From positions 62,001-126,000 of the forward strand of contig JAODMT010000011.1 of the NCBI GenBank assembly GCA_025464975.1: DNA of 64,000 bases, read 5' to 3'. The translations under genes and the position numbers were made by a program. The notes below the pieces were generated by a model. It worked only from the letters and a program-made list of their open reading frames with translations. It ran no database searches and was not told where the DNA came from. Source of the stretch: Microbacteriaceae bacterium (GTDB taxonomy: Bacteria; Actinomycetota; Actinomycetes; Actinomycetales; Microbacteriaceae). Below, one piece after another: positions 24,671 through 33,379 of this stretch (the stretch's first letter is position 1; each line of letters begins with the position of its first letter).

Positions 24671-25486
24671 TTGTCGCAAACTGTGCCGCTTGGCGCCAAA
24701 TCGCAGGGTGAGCATCCCCAGCCCTCCGCGCCGCGAGCGCCGTTGGTCGAGACCCCGTTGGTCGAGACCCCGTTGACCCGTCGACAATTGCGCGGTCGAC
24801 CGGTGCCCCTTGTGCAGCCCCCTGCCACGGTTCCATCGCCGTCCGCCACCCAGACGGCCGTTTCGCGGGCACGGGACTTGGCCACGGCGCCGCCCGAGTC
24901 GTCCGCGGTCGCGCTTACGCCTGCCGCAATCACCACTCCCGCACTCGCCACTCCTGCGATCACAACTCCTGCGATCACGACCTCTTCGAGCACAACTCCT
25001 GCGATCACGACCGCTACACGCACGACCTCTGGAGCTCGCCGGCGGCCGAGATTGGCAAAAGCCGCCACCAAGGCCCACGTGGGTCGCACGGTCGACGGCC
25101 CGGTCTATCGATCCACTTTCGTCGTCCCCGAGGCGGTGCCGGTCGTTTCGGTCGACGTGGCACCTTCGGTTCTGGTCGTGTGGCTCTTCGCACTGCTTCC
25201 CTTGGCTCAGCTCGCAGTCATCGTGCTGGTACTCGCCCCGCTCCATCTCCTCCCCGGTGTTGGCTATGCGCTTCTGGTCGCCCCGTCTCTCGGGCTGCTG
25301 CTGTCCGCGGCGCTTCGTCGAGCGCAGGGGCAGGATAAGCACTCGACCGGACCGATGGCGTTTGCCGTCGTGCCGCCGCTCTACCTCTCCGGCAGGACGG
25401 TCACGCTCTCGCCGGCGGCCATGGCCCCGGTGATCACCTGGCTTCTACTCGCCGGCGTCACCGCGGCGGTCTTGCTCTTCGCCTAG
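24671..25486 (+). CDS. Hypothetical membrane protein with Thr/Ala/Pro-rich repeat head
   Basis: 271 residues from a TTG start at 24671 (GGGAGG at 24661). Residues 1-140 are low-complexity: VETPL twice, then ATPAITTPAITT-type repeats. The body has three hydrophobic segments (VVWLFALLPLAQLAVIVLVL, YALLVAPSLGLLLSAAL, ITWLLLAGVTAAVLLFA). The head would be cytoplasmic or extracellular and disordered. No family is recognised. It converges with the J-domain gene. Confidence 0.6.
   Translation: MSQTVPLGAKSQGEHPQPSAPRAPLVETPLVETPLTRRQLRGRPVPLVQPPATVPSPSATQTAVSRARDLATAPPESSAVALTPAAITTPALATPAITTPAITTSSSTTPAITTATRTTSGARRRPRLAKAATKAHVGRTVDGPVYRSTFVVPEAVPVVSVDVAPSVLVVWLFALLPLAQLAVIVLVLAPLHLLPGVGYALLVAPSLGLLLSAALRRAQGQDKHSTGPMAFAVVPPLYLSGRTVTLSPAAMAPVITWLLLAGVTAAVLLFA
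24740..25020 (+). repeat. 15-bp in-frame tandem repeats in the membrane protein head
   Basis: CCGTTGGTCGAGACC occurs twice exactly (24740-24769). Further on, ACTCCTGCGATCACA-type 15-mers recur between about 24926 and 25020. Both keep the reading frame. Confidence 0.75.
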
Positions 25487-25494
25487 GCACCCGG

Positions 25495-25553
25495 TCTTCG
25501 TCGGGCTGTCTTCGTCTGGCTGTTATCTCGTCAGGCTGTCCTGATCGGGCTGG
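25495..25553. repeat. Degenerate ~15-bp tandem array between convergent genes
   Basis: Four units of the type TCTTCGTCTGGCTGT, ending TCCTGATCGGGCTGG, fill the space between the stop at 25486 and the convergent stop at 25563. Confidence 0.6.
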
Positions 25554-25562
25554 TGGGGGCGG

Positions 25563-26483
25563 TCAGACGAAACGAATATTTTCCTGCAGCCGGGTACGCA
25601 CATCGAAGAGCTCGTTGCCGCCGATGACCCGCGCGCCCGGGATTCCGTCTCGCAGCAGCGCGGGAAGGGTCGATTGCCGCACAATTGCGGTCGTTGCCCC
25701 GCGGATTGCTCCCGGGACGATCAGCGGCTCCTCGACCGCGTCATCCGGGAGCACAATGACGAGCGCCGTAAACTTCACGCCGGTCTGCCGAGAAACGACC
25801 TTCGCGCGCGCCCCAAGGTCGTGCATCGGTCGGGCCTCGCCGAGTGGCTTGCCGAGCAATTCGCCGCGTTTTGTGCGCACCGGTTCGCCGAAGTCCTCGG
25901 AGAGAAGGGCGAAGAGGCCGGTCGGACCGAGCACCACGTGGTCGATCTTCTCCTCCGGGGGCCCGGTGCTCACGTCGTGCCAAACCGTGTATCCGATACC
26001 CAGCGCCGACAGCGTGCGCGCCGTCGCCTCCTCTGCCAGCGCGTCCGCGAGAAGGTGGCGCAGTCCGATCGGGGCCGATCGCACCAGGGCGGGGTCGTAC
26101 GGATCGGTGAGGGTCTCCCCGCGACCGACCCACTCGCGCATGAGAGTCAGGTAGCGTTCGCGCCGCCACCCGCCGGGATGACCGTAAGCCCGCGCTCGGG
26201 GTCGCGTGTCAGATTGCTCAGGACGCGACCGTGGGCCCCAGCTGAATCCGGTGTCCGCGTTCCTACCGGTTGGGCGCCCGCGGTCGTAGGCCGCGCGATC
26301 TTCCGGGGTGCCGACTCGTTCCCACGCGACCTGCACCGCGGTGAATTTGGCCGCGTTTCCGCCGGTGTCGGGGTGAGTCTCGCGCATGAGGCGGCGGTAC
26401 GCGCGGCGGAGTTCTTCCTGACTGGCGTTCGAACTGACGCCAAGCACTTCGTATGGCGTGGCGGCGACCGGGCTGTCGGGCAT
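25563..26483 (-). CDS. J-domain protein with a C-terminal NERD-like nuclease-related domain
   Basis: 306 residues from ATG 26483; the frame extends to 26537, but the J domain begins only after this Met. Residues 8-70 are a J domain with THPDTGG (HPD 37-39), so it should stimulate a DnaK-type chaperone. An Arg/Pro-rich linker follows. The C-terminal region (ALAEEATARTLSALGIGYTV, KIDHVVLGPTGLFALLSEDF) has the Asp and strand pattern of NERD domains, with TALVIVLPDD after. The pairing of a chaperone-recruiting and a nuclease-related domain is uncommon. The NERD call is tentative. Confidence 0.75.
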   Translation of the reverse strand: MPDSPVAATPYEVLGVSSNASQEELRRAYRRLMRETHPDTGGNAAKFTAVQVAWERVGTPEDRAAYDRGRPTGRNADTGFSWGPRSRPEQSDTRPRARAYGHPGGWRRERYLTLMREWVGRGETLTDPYDPALVRSAPIGLRHLLADALAEEATARTLSALGIGYTVWHDVSTGPPEEKIDHVVLGPTGLFALLSEDFGEPVRTKRGELLGKPLGEARPMHDLGARAKVVSRQTGVKFTALVIVLPDDAVEEPLIVPGAIRGATTAIVRQSTLPALLRDGIPGARVIGGNELFDVRTRLQENIRFV

Positions 26484-26641
26484 GTTGCGCTTTCGCTGTG
26501 AACGGAAGGAGGCGCGAGAATTCATCGCACCACGCATTCACGATACCGAACGTCAGCTGGGTCTTTTCACCGAGGCACAAATGAGTCCGCTGACAGTGTG
26601 CGGTCGGGAATACCGAGCTCGAGGGGCTAGGTTTCATCGGT

Positions 26642-27124
26642 ATGACTCTCTCCGAGATTCCCCTGACCACAATCAACGGCGGATCGACAACGCTCGGCCA
26701 CTACGGCGACAGGGTGATCCTCATCGTCAACGTCGCATCCCGGTGCGGCCTCGCTCCTCAATACGAGAAGCTCGAGCAGTTGCAGAAGACGTACGGTGAG
26801 CGGGGATTCACCGTCCTCGGTTTCCCAAGCAACCAATTCCTGCAGGAGCTCGGAACCGAGGACGCGATCAAGGACTACTGCTCCACTACCTGGGGAGTGA
26901 CGTTTCCAATGTTCGAAAGGATCAAGGTCAACGGACGGAACGCACATCCGCTCTACGCCGAACTAACGAAGACCCCTGACGCCGAAGGCAAGGCCGGAAA
27001 GGTGAAGTGGAATTTCGAGAAGTTCGTGATCACGCCGGGCGGACAGGTTCACCGGTTCAGGCCGACCACCGAGCCGGATGCGCCGCAGATCATCGAACTA
27101 ATCGAGTCGTCGCTCCCCCAGTAG
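26642..27124 (+). CDS. Glutathione-peroxidase-fold thiol peroxidase
   Basis: 160 residues. The peroxidatic Cys35 (VASRCGL), Gln65 (FPSNQF) and Trp123-Asn124 (KWNFEKF) make up the GPx catalytic set. Cys80 (KDYCSTTW) is in position to be the resolving cysteine, so thioredoxin or mycoredoxin is the likely reductant; actinobacteria lack glutathione. It reduces hydroperoxides in the cytoplasm. The ATG at 26642 has GAGGGG upstream. Confidence 0.92.
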   Translation: MTLSEIPLTTINGGSTTLGHYGDRVILIVNVASRCGLAPQYEKLEQLQKTYGERGFTVLGFPSNQFLQELGTEDAIKDYCSTTWGVTFPMFERIKVNGRNAHPLYAELTKTPDAEGKAGKVKWNFEKFVITPGGQVHRFRPTTEPDAPQIIELIESSLPQ

Positions 27125-27163
27125 AAGCCCGACGCAAACGACTCACCGAAGAACGAGTGCTGG

Positions 27164-27769
27164 TCAGTTGGCAGGCTTGCGGTAACTGAGCCAACGCTCC
27201 TCGACAACATAGCCGAGCGCTTCGTTCGCGCGAAGGCTCGCGGCGTTCACCTTCGCACCGCCGGTTCCGAACAAGCGGACGCCCTGCGATGCGAGAGCGA
27301 TGATCGAGGCGGCCTTCACCGCGGTTCCGATCCCGCGTCGCCGGTAGGTTGCAAGAACCGAGGTGAAGTCCGTTTCGGCACGGTCGTCACCCTCCCTGAT
27401 GACCGTCGCTCCGACGAGCACGCCGTTGTCGAGAGCGCCGAAGATGCGACATCCTTCGCTCCAGAGCTTTCGCGCGTCGTCCTCGTTCAGCACCCGAGGC
27501 GGCGTGGCCGGGGTGTCTGGATAGTCAGCGCGGTTCGCCTCTTCGAGCGCATGTAGCGCCGGGGCAAGACTGTCATCGAGTTCTCGAACCGTGAGACCGG
27601 CGAGTTCCGCCCTCCGGACGGCTTCGTGTGCCACAGTCAGGTCTAGGTCAGGTGGCTCCGACAGGCGAAGACGTGCGCCCCACGACTCGGCGACAAGCTC
27701 ATAGCCCACGTCGCTGAGTGCTCGATTGCGCGGATCGGTTGCGAGAATAACTTCAAATTCCTCGGACAT
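27164..27769 (-). CDS. GNAT-family N-acetyltransferase
   Basis: 201 residues. The acetyl-CoA pyrophosphate loop is YRRRGIGTAVKAASI, preceded by the strand ETDFTSVLAT. After the loop, FGTGGAKVNAASLRANEALG followed by YVVEERWLSYRK is the usual N-x3-N-alpha4 end. The acceptor substrate is unknown. No Shine-Dalgarno is seen before ATG 27769, so it may be leaderless. It converges on the peroxidase gene. Confidence 0.85.
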   Translation of the reverse strand: MSEEFEVILATDPRNRALSDVGYELVAESWGARLRLSEPPDLDLTVAHEAVRRAELAGLTVRELDDSLAPALHALEEANRADYPDTPATPPRVLNEDDARKLWSEGCRIFGALDNGVLVGATVIREGDDRAETDFTSVLATYRRRGIGTAVKAASIIALASQGVRLFGTGGAKVNAASLRANEALGYVVEERWLSYRKPAN

Positions 27770-27856
27770 CTAGCGATCTAAGCACGCCACTTGCTGTGCC
27801 GGCGGATGCCGTGCGGTGGGGCTTCGCTCGCCCAGATGTGCGCTACGCCGTTCTGT

Positions 27857-28288
27857 TCACGGCACCGTCGCCCCGAACCGATAGTCATCTTGCGTGAGCC
27901 AGCGCACCCCCTTCCGATGGCTGATCAGGACGGCACGCACCGGAACCTCGATCGCCTGAAGTTTGTCGGTGATACACCGGGCCCAGCTCCGGTCTGCGTC
28001 GGTGATCGTCGAATCGGCGTACCGCTCGAGAACGACGATCACCGAGTGCGCCCCCTCGTCGTCCACCGCGTTTCCGATGATTTGGGCAAGACTCGAGACC
28101 GAGCGGTCCGGCCGCAGCGGAGGGTCGCCGAACGGCATGATGAGCGGCAACTGGTATCCGTTCTCATCGAGGAAGAGAAACCAGAGCTGACGGCGATTGG
28201 CTCGACCGATGAGACTGGTAATCCGCTCCTCGATGAGGGCGTCGCTCGTGAGCGGTTGGGTGATGGTGTCGTCGAAGTGGGATGTCAT
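27857..28288 (-). CDS. Hypothetical protein, possibly DUF4192-related (143 aa)
   Basis: ATG 28288 (MTSHFDDTITQPLTSDALIE) is the natural start. The open frame continues far upstream only because it runs antisense to recQ. The protein is soluble with alternating strands: RQLWFLFLDENGYQLPLIMP, SVIVVLERYADSTITDADRS and VRAVLISHRKGVRWLTQDDY. Its last part resembles the end of DUF4192 proteins, but this is a weak impression. It is divergent from recQ across a 16-bp tandem array. Confidence 0.6.
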   Translation of the reverse strand: MTSHFDDTITQPLTSDALIEERITSLIGRANRRQLWFLFLDENGYQLPLIMPFGDPPLRPDRSVSSLAQIIGNAVDDEGAHSVIVVLERYADSTITDADRSWARCITDKLQAIEVPVRAVLISHRKGVRWLTQDDYRFGATVP

Positions 28289-28339
28289 GCGCCCATAATC
28301 GGCGGGACTGCGGGCAGTCCGGTGGGCCCGGGACAATCG

Positions 28340-28446
28340 GTGGACAACCGGGTCTGACCGTTCCGTGTGGGGAATTGGATCTGCGGGAAACCGGATCTGT
28401 AGGGAACCGGGATCCGTGCGGAACTGAATCTGTGCCGAACCGAACC
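28340..28446. repeat. Degenerate 16-bp tandem array between divergent genes
   Basis: Units GTGGGGAATTGGATCT, GCGGGAAACCGGATCT and GTGCGGAACTGAATCT (15-17 bp each) repeat about five times from 28367. A related unit, GTGGACAACCGGGTCT, lies at 28340. The array occupies the shared upstream region of recQ and the hypothetical gene. Confidence 0.75.
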
Positions 28447-28519
28447 GCCGGGCCCGCCGACCGCTCGCCCCGGGCAATCTGCGCGCGCCAGGGTCGGTCG
28501 TTCCTGTCAAGCTTGAGCC

Positions 28520-30601
28520 ATGACCGACCCCCGCGCATCCGCCCGTCAGATTCTGCGCACTCTTGTCGGCAACGACTCTGCGGACTTTCACGATGGGCAG
28601 TACGAGGCGATCGAAGCGCTCGTCGACGATCGTCGCCGCGCCCTCGTCGTTCAGCGCACCGGATGGGGCAAGTCCGCGGTCTATTTCGTCGCCACGCTCT
28701 TGCTGCGTCAGCGCGGGACCGGCCCGACGATCCTCGTCTCGCCCCTTCTCGCCCTGATGCGGGATCAGGTGGCCGCGGCTGCGCGGGCGGGGGTGCGAGC
28801 GGTCGCGATCAACTCCTCGAACGCACACGAGTGGTCGAATGTGCTCGAGCAATTGCGTTCCGACGAGGTCGACGTGCTGCTCGTGTCTCCGGAGCGGCTC
28901 AACAATCCGAGCTTCCGGGATGAGCAGCTGCCGACCCTGATCGAGAGAGCCGGCCTGCTCGTCGTCGACGAGGCTCACTGCATCTCCGATTGGGGCCATG
29001 ACTTCAGGCCGGACTATCGGCGATTGCGCGACCTGATCGGCGCCCTCCCAGCCGGCATCCCGGTGCTCGCCACAACGGCAACGGCAAACAGCAGAGTGGT
29101 CGCGGATGTCGCGGAACAACTCGGCGGAACGGAAGTGCTGACCATCCGCGGCCCGCTCGCGCGGGCATCGCTCCGCCTCGGTGTGCTGCGACTCCCCGAT
29201 GCAAAGGCGCGACTCGCGTGGTTGCTCACCCACCTTGCCGAGCTTCCGGGAAGCGGAATCATCTACGCCCTCACCGTGTCGGCCGCCGAGGACACGGCCC
29301 GACTGTTGCGCGAGGCCGGCCACGAGGTGCACGCCTACACCGGTCGCACCGACACCGCGGAGCGAGAACAGCTCGAACAGCGCCTCAAAGCCAACGATCT
29401 CAAGGCCCTGGTCGCGACGAGCGCCCTCGGCATGGGGTTCGACAAGCCGGATCTCGGATTCGTGCTGCACCTTGGAGCGCCGTCCTCCCCGGTCGCGTAC
29501 TACCAGCAGGTCGGCCGAGCCGGCCGGGCCACCGAAAACGCCGACGTTCTGCTGTTACCGGGAACAGAGGACGAGGCGATCTGGCAGTACTTCGCGACGT
29601 CGTCGATGCCGGTCGAGGCTAAGGCCAACGCCGTGATTGCGGCGCTCGGCAGCAGCCCACTGTCCACACCGGCGCTCGAGGCTCGGGTCGATCTTCGGCG
29701 GACCCCGCTCGAACTGCTGCTCAAGGTGCTCGACGTCGATGGCGCGGTGAAACGGGTCTCCGGAGGATGGGTGTCGACCGGTTCGCCCTGGAGTTATGAC
29801 GCTGAGCGGTACGGTCGAATCGCGGCGGCCCGGGAGACGGAACAGCAAGCGATGCTGGACTACGAGGCGACATCCGGATGCCGAATGGAATTTCTGCAGC
29901 GGGCTCTCGACGACGAGTCCGCGGTTGCGTGCGGCCGCTGCGACCGTTGCGTCGGAGTCTGGTATCCGACCGACATCGAACCGGATGCGGTTGCGACCGC
30001 ATCCGGTTCGCTCGACCGGGTCGGTGTGGCCCTCGATCCTCGAGCGCAGTGGCCGGGCGGGATGGACCGTTTGGGCGTTCCGGTTCGCGGAAACATCGCG
30101 ACGGCCGAGCGAGCGGAAAGCGGCCGCGCCCTCGCACGGCTGACCGACCTCGGCTGGGGTGGCACGCTGCGCGACCTGTTCGCATCGGGGACGGCGGATG
30201 CCGCGGCGAGTCCTGCGCTGATCGCGGCCTGCGTTCGCGTGCTCGGCGACTGGGGCTGGGCCGAACGGCCGTCGGCCATCGTCAGCATGCCGTCTCGGCG
30301 GCATCCGCTGCTCATCGCCTCGGTCGCGGAGGGACTCGCCACCGCCGGTCGGTTGCCTCTTCTCGGCGAATTGGGGCTCAATGACGGCGGGCCGGTCGGC
30401 GACGCGGGAGGCAACAGCGCCTATCGACTCGCGGCGGTGTGGGATCGATTCTCGGCGGACGGCCTCGAGGTTCCACCCGGGCCCGTGCTGCTCATCGACG
30501 ATCTTGCCGACAGCCGCTGGACCGTGACCGTGGCGGCACGGCAGCTGAGGCGAGCCGGAGCCACGGCCGTCTTACCGTTCGTGCTCGCGCTGCGCGCGTA
30601 G
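28520..30601 (+). CDS. recQ: RecQ-family DNA helicase with phosphoribosyltransferase-like C-terminus
   Basis: 693 residues. Helicase motifs: QRTGWGKS (45-52), SPLLALMRDQ, DEAHCISDWGHDFRPDY (150-166), ATSALGMGFDKPD and QQVGRAGR. The RecQ zinc-binding region is CRMEFLQRAL followed by ACGRCDRCVG (about 455-482). The last 40 residues contain GPVLLIDDLADSRWTVT, which has the form of a PRPP-binding loop. Such tails occur on actinobacterial RecQ-like helicases, and their purpose is unclear. It unwinds 3'-tailed or branched DNA in recombination and repair. Confidence 0.92.
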   Translation: MTDPRASARQILRTLVGNDSADFHDGQYEAIEALVDDRRRALVVQRTGWGKSAVYFVATLLLRQRGTGPTILVSPLLALMRDQVAAAARAGVRAVAINSSNAHEWSNVLEQLRSDEVDVLLVSPERLNNPSFRDEQLPTLIERAGLLVVDEAHCISDWGHDFRPDYRRLRDLIGALPAGIPVLATTATANSRVVADVAEQLGGTEVLTIRGPLARASLRLGVLRLPDAKARLAWLLTHLAELPGSGIIYALTVSAAEDTARLLREAGHEVHAYTGRTDTAEREQLEQRLKANDLKALVATSALGMGFDKPDLGFVLHLGAPSSPVAYYQQVGRAGRATENADVLLLPGTEDEAIWQYFATSSMPVEAKANAVIAALGSSPLSTPALEARVDLRRTPLELLLKVLDVDGAVKRVSGGWVSTGSPWSYDAERYGRIAAARETEQQAMLDYEATSGCRMEFLQRALDDESAVACGRCDRCVGVWYPTDIEPDAVATASGSLDRVGVALDPRAQWPGGMDRLGVPVRGNIATAERAESGRALARLTDLGWGGTLRDLFASGTADAAASPALIAACVRVLGDWGWAERPSAIVSMPSRRHPLLIASVAEGLATAGRLPLLGELGLNDGGPVGDAGGNSAYRLAAVWDRFSADGLEVPPGPVLLIDDLADSRWTVTVAARQLRRAGATAVLPFVLALRA

Positions 30602-30691
30602 TCCAATCGAGCGGGACGGTGCCCGGTTTCGAGCCCTTGCACAGGCGGCTTTCGAAGCGTTGAGTTAACACGTCAAGAGACGGGAGTTGAC

Positions 30692-31246
30692 ATGACGGAC
30701 GCATCCGGACGCTCTCCGGGCGACGGGGACAAGACCACTCGGTCAGATGGGTTCTACGACGACCCGCTGCAGCGGGCATCGTCGGCCAAGCAGACCGTGA
30801 CGAACGACGCGGTCGCCGGTCACACGGTCTGGGGAGGCGCAGGCGACGGTAACGACGGTCCGACGGGCGGCGCAGCGCGCGAGTCGGAGCCGATCCTCGA
30901 CGAGCATGGCCGCGGAGGCGAACGGGTCGAGCTGGACAGCGACTCGCGGGACGCCGGATCCACGAATGTGAGCGGCGATGGTGTGGGAAACGCCAGCGCA
31001 AGCCACGGCGACGTGAGAAACGGCGGCGTGAGAAACGCCGACGCGGGCGCCGACAGTCCGGACATAACAGGCACACCGCACGACGCGCTGCCCAATGAAC
31101 AGGTGGAGTACGCCATGTCGTTTGCCGACTACGACGCTCTTACCGATGACGACGAGGACGCGGTAAACATTTCCGAAGGCGACGGGCCGTTTCTCGAGGC
31201 AAGCGACGACCCGATCGCGGGCGCAACGCTTCGAAAGAAGAAATAG
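30692..31246 (+). CDS. Acidic, low-complexity hypothetical protein (184 aa)
   Basis: Strongly acidic and Gly/Asp/Ser/Asn-rich, with few hydrophobic residues until a short conserved-looking patch YAMSFADYDALTDDDEDAVN and a basic end (ATLRKKK). It includes the near-repeat DVRNGGVRNADA. ATG 30692 follows GGGAGTTGAC. No family is recognised. It is co-directional with and 9 bp before the next acidic gene, and similar in character to the trio at 19.2-20.1 kb. Confidence 0.6.
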   Translation: MTDASGRSPGDGDKTTRSDGFYDDPLQRASSAKQTVTNDAVAGHTVWGGAGDGNDGPTGGAARESEPILDEHGRGGERVELDSDSRDAGSTNVSGDGVGNASASHGDVRNGGVRNADAGADSPDITGTPHDALPNEQVEYAMSFADYDALTDDDEDAVNISEGDGPFLEASDDPIAGATLRKKK

Positions 31247-31255
31247 GAGATCGAC

Positions 31256-31525
31256 ATGAGCAACACGAACAACTCTCGGCCTGATGATTCCACGGACGCC
31301 GAACCGATCGGCACATTCGACCAGACCAACGGTCTAGTCGACGGCCTCGACGGGGACGACGGCGGCGCGCTGAATAGCGCCGGAACGGACGAAGGGACCG
31401 GGGATGCCGCGGCAGGCAGCCTCTTTAGCGACATCGTCGATCCGGAGCTCGCCGACGAGAATGCCAAGGAGCACGGCGACGGTCTGCCAGGTGAGACCCG
31501 GTACAGCGAAGAGGGCACACCCTAG
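31256..31525 (+). CDS. Small acidic protein (89 aa)
   Basis: ATG 31256 with AGGAG upstream. Very acidic (DGLDGDDGGALNSAGTDEGT), with one amphipathic patch (AGSLFSDIVDPELADENAKE) and the end ETRYSEEGTP. No family is recognised. It is in an operon with the 184-residue acidic protein, and two palindromic dispersed repeats follow its stop. Confidence 0.6.
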   Translation: MSNTNNSRPDDSTDAEPIGTFDQTNGLVDGLDGDDGGALNSAGTDEGTGDAAAGSLFSDIVDPELADENAKEHGDGLPGETRYSEEGTP

Positions 31526-31550
31526 CCCGCGGGTCGAGACCCACCCCGCA

Positions 31551-31629
31551 GGTCGAGTAGGTCGCGCAGCGACCGTATCGAGACCCACCCCGCGGGTCGA
31601 GTAGGTCGCGCAGCGACCGTATCGAGACC
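31551..31629. repeat. Two copies of the 35-bp palindromic dispersed repeat, 44-bp spacing
   Basis: Copies at 31551-31585 and 31595-31629 begin GGTCGAGTAGGTCGCGCA and end CCGTATCGAGACC, each an imperfect palindrome. Relatives occur at 55.4, 56.3 and 58.6 kb. They lie between convergent genes, where they could form terminator-like hairpins. Confidence 0.9.
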
Positions 31630-31643
31630 AGCTGACCGGAAAC

Positions 31644-33230
31644 TCAGTCGTCTCCCGGGGCGTCCGAGAGCCGCAGCTCTTCGAGGTCGATGCGGCCGAG
31701 CACGCGCCGATGCACTATGTCGTCGATGCGGCGGGCATCCCGGAGCTGCACCAGCGCCGACCGTTTGGCCGGCAGCAGCCCGAGCCGAAGCGCGGCCTCG
31801 AGGTCGGTCTCCGTCTCGTCGACGTGCGCGAGCGACGGATCCCCCTCCTCCCGGTGGATACGGCCCAGCCGTTCCTCGTAGTCGCGCCGCACTGCCTCAC
31901 GCGCCTCGTCGGGTGCCGAAAGGGAGGATGCCACCCCGGGCAGCGCTTCCAGTGCGGCATTGAGTACCACCTGCTCGGCGAGCAACTCCTCATCGAGTTC
32001 GGCTGGATCGACGCTCAGTCGCGACCACCGCACTATCGCGGGCAGCGTGAGGCCAAGCACGATGAGGGTGAGAAGGATGACGACGAAAGTGACTGCGATC
32101 ACGACGCTTCGACCGGGAAGGGGGGCGCCGGAGGCCGTGTTGGTTGGAAGTGCCAGCGCCGCGGCGAGGGAGACCGCACCGCGAAATCCCGCCCAGGCGA
32201 TGGGAAAGCGTTGCCGGAATCCCGAGCGTCGCGCGCGCTGCTTCGGGCGTCGGTCGATGGCGCGGATCAGGTAGGTAGTGCCATTGCTCCAGGCGAGCCG
32301 GGTCACGATCACCGCGACGGTCGCAGCGACGCCGAGGGCGAGCGCGTGCGACCAATTGTCGCCAATGCTCTGGATGACTCGGTGCAACTCGAGTCCGATG
32401 AGCACGAACAACGATCCGTTGAGAATAAACGTGGTGAGTTGCCAAAAACCAAATGACTGCGATCGCATGCTCGCCGTGATCAGCTGCGGACCACGTTGGC
32501 TCAACACCAGTCCGCAGGTCACGACCGCGACCACCCCGGAGACCCCAAGCGACTCGGCTGGCAGGTATGCCAGAAACGGGGTGAGCACGCTCAGGGTGTT
32601 GGCGAGGAGTCGTTCCTTGAGAAACTTCCGGATGCCGACGACGATGAATCCGGCCAGCGCGCCGATGAGGATTCCGACCCCGTAAGAGGCGAGGAACCGC
32701 AACACGGTCTCGCCGAGCACGACCGGCTTGCCGGAGACCGCGGCGGTGACGGCGCTCGCGTAGAGCACGAGCGCCGTGCCGTCATTGACCAGACTCTCCG
32801 CTCGCAGAATTGTTCCCGCGCGTCGCGGGAGGTGGCCAACCACCGCGGCAACTGCCGTGGCATCCGTCGGAGCGAGGATGGCTCCGAGGGCAATCGCCAC
32901 CGGCCACGTGAGCCCGAACGCGTGCCCAATGACGGCGATGACCGCGGTCGTGGCGAAGACCAGGCCGACGGCGAGCAGGAGTATCACGCGCAGGTTGTTG
33001 CGAATCTCCCGCAGCGACGTGTTTATCGATTCCCAGTAGAGCAACCCCGGGAGGAAGAGAAGCAGCACCAGCTCCGGAGGCAGGGTGACGTGGCCAAAGA
33101 ACGGCACGAAACCGAGCCCGGCGCCGAGGATAAGCAACACAAGCGGGGGCGGGATGCGCAACCGCGATGCGATGGTGCCGCCGACGATGATGGCCGCGCC
33201 GAGTGCCACCACGAGGATCAGGCCGTCCAT
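31644..33230 (-). CDS. Na+/H+ antiporter, CPA1 family
   Basis: 528 residues from ATG 33230 (GGAGGG five bases upstream). There are about twelve membrane helices. GAILAPTDATAVAAVVG carries the ion-binding Asp, and AESLVNDGTALVLYASA the paired Asn-Asp of electroneutral CPA1 exchangers. FRGAVSLAAALALP is the conserved helix-11-like Arg/Gly segment. A cytoplasmic C-terminal tail of about 120 residues is rich in Glu/Arg. It exports Na+ for H+ for pH and salt homeostasis. Confidence 0.92.
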   Translation of the reverse strand: MDGLILVVALGAAIIVGGTIASRLRIPPPLVLLILGAGLGFVPFFGHVTLPPELVLLLFLPGLLYWESINTSLREIRNNLRVILLLAVGLVFATTAVIAVIGHAFGLTWPVAIALGAILAPTDATAVAAVVGHLPRRAGTILRAESLVNDGTALVLYASAVTAAVSGKPVVLGETVLRFLASYGVGILIGALAGFIVVGIRKFLKERLLANTLSVLTPFLAYLPAESLGVSGVVAVVTCGLVLSQRGPQLITASMRSQSFGFWQLTTFILNGSLFVLIGLELHRVIQSIGDNWSHALALGVAATVAVIVTRLAWSNGTTYLIRAIDRRPKQRARRSGFRQRFPIAWAGFRGAVSLAAALALPTNTASGAPLPGRSVVIAVTFVVILLTLIVLGLTLPAIVRWSRLSVDPAELDEELLAEQVVLNAALEALPGVASSLSAPDEAREAVRRDYEERLGRIHREEGDPSLAHVDETETDLEAALRLGLLPAKRSALVQLRDARRIDDIVHRRVLGRIDLEELRLSDAPGDD

Positions 33231-33285
33231 GAGTCCCTCCGATCGCTCCATTTCCCACCATCACAATATTCGCCGTGAGCCCGGT

Positions 33286-33315
33286 TGTCCGTAAGCCTCC
33301 TGTCCGTAAGCCACC
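33286..33315. repeat. 15-bp direct repeat, two units
   Basis: TGTCCGTAAGCCTCC and TGTCCGTAAGCCACC are adjacent in the divergent region between the antiporter and phosphoketolase genes. Confidence 0.8.
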
Positions 33316-33379
33316 CTTGTTCGTCCGCGGGGTTCGCGCGTAGGGTGCCGAAAGGTACGCGCAAAGAACCGGAGAGCTG

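Noticed and set aside
28289-29470. N-terminal extension of the hypothetical gene ending at 27857 through the start of recQ
   Set aside because: It overlaps recQ antisense and the 16-bp array; the internal Met at 28288 begins the protein-like part.
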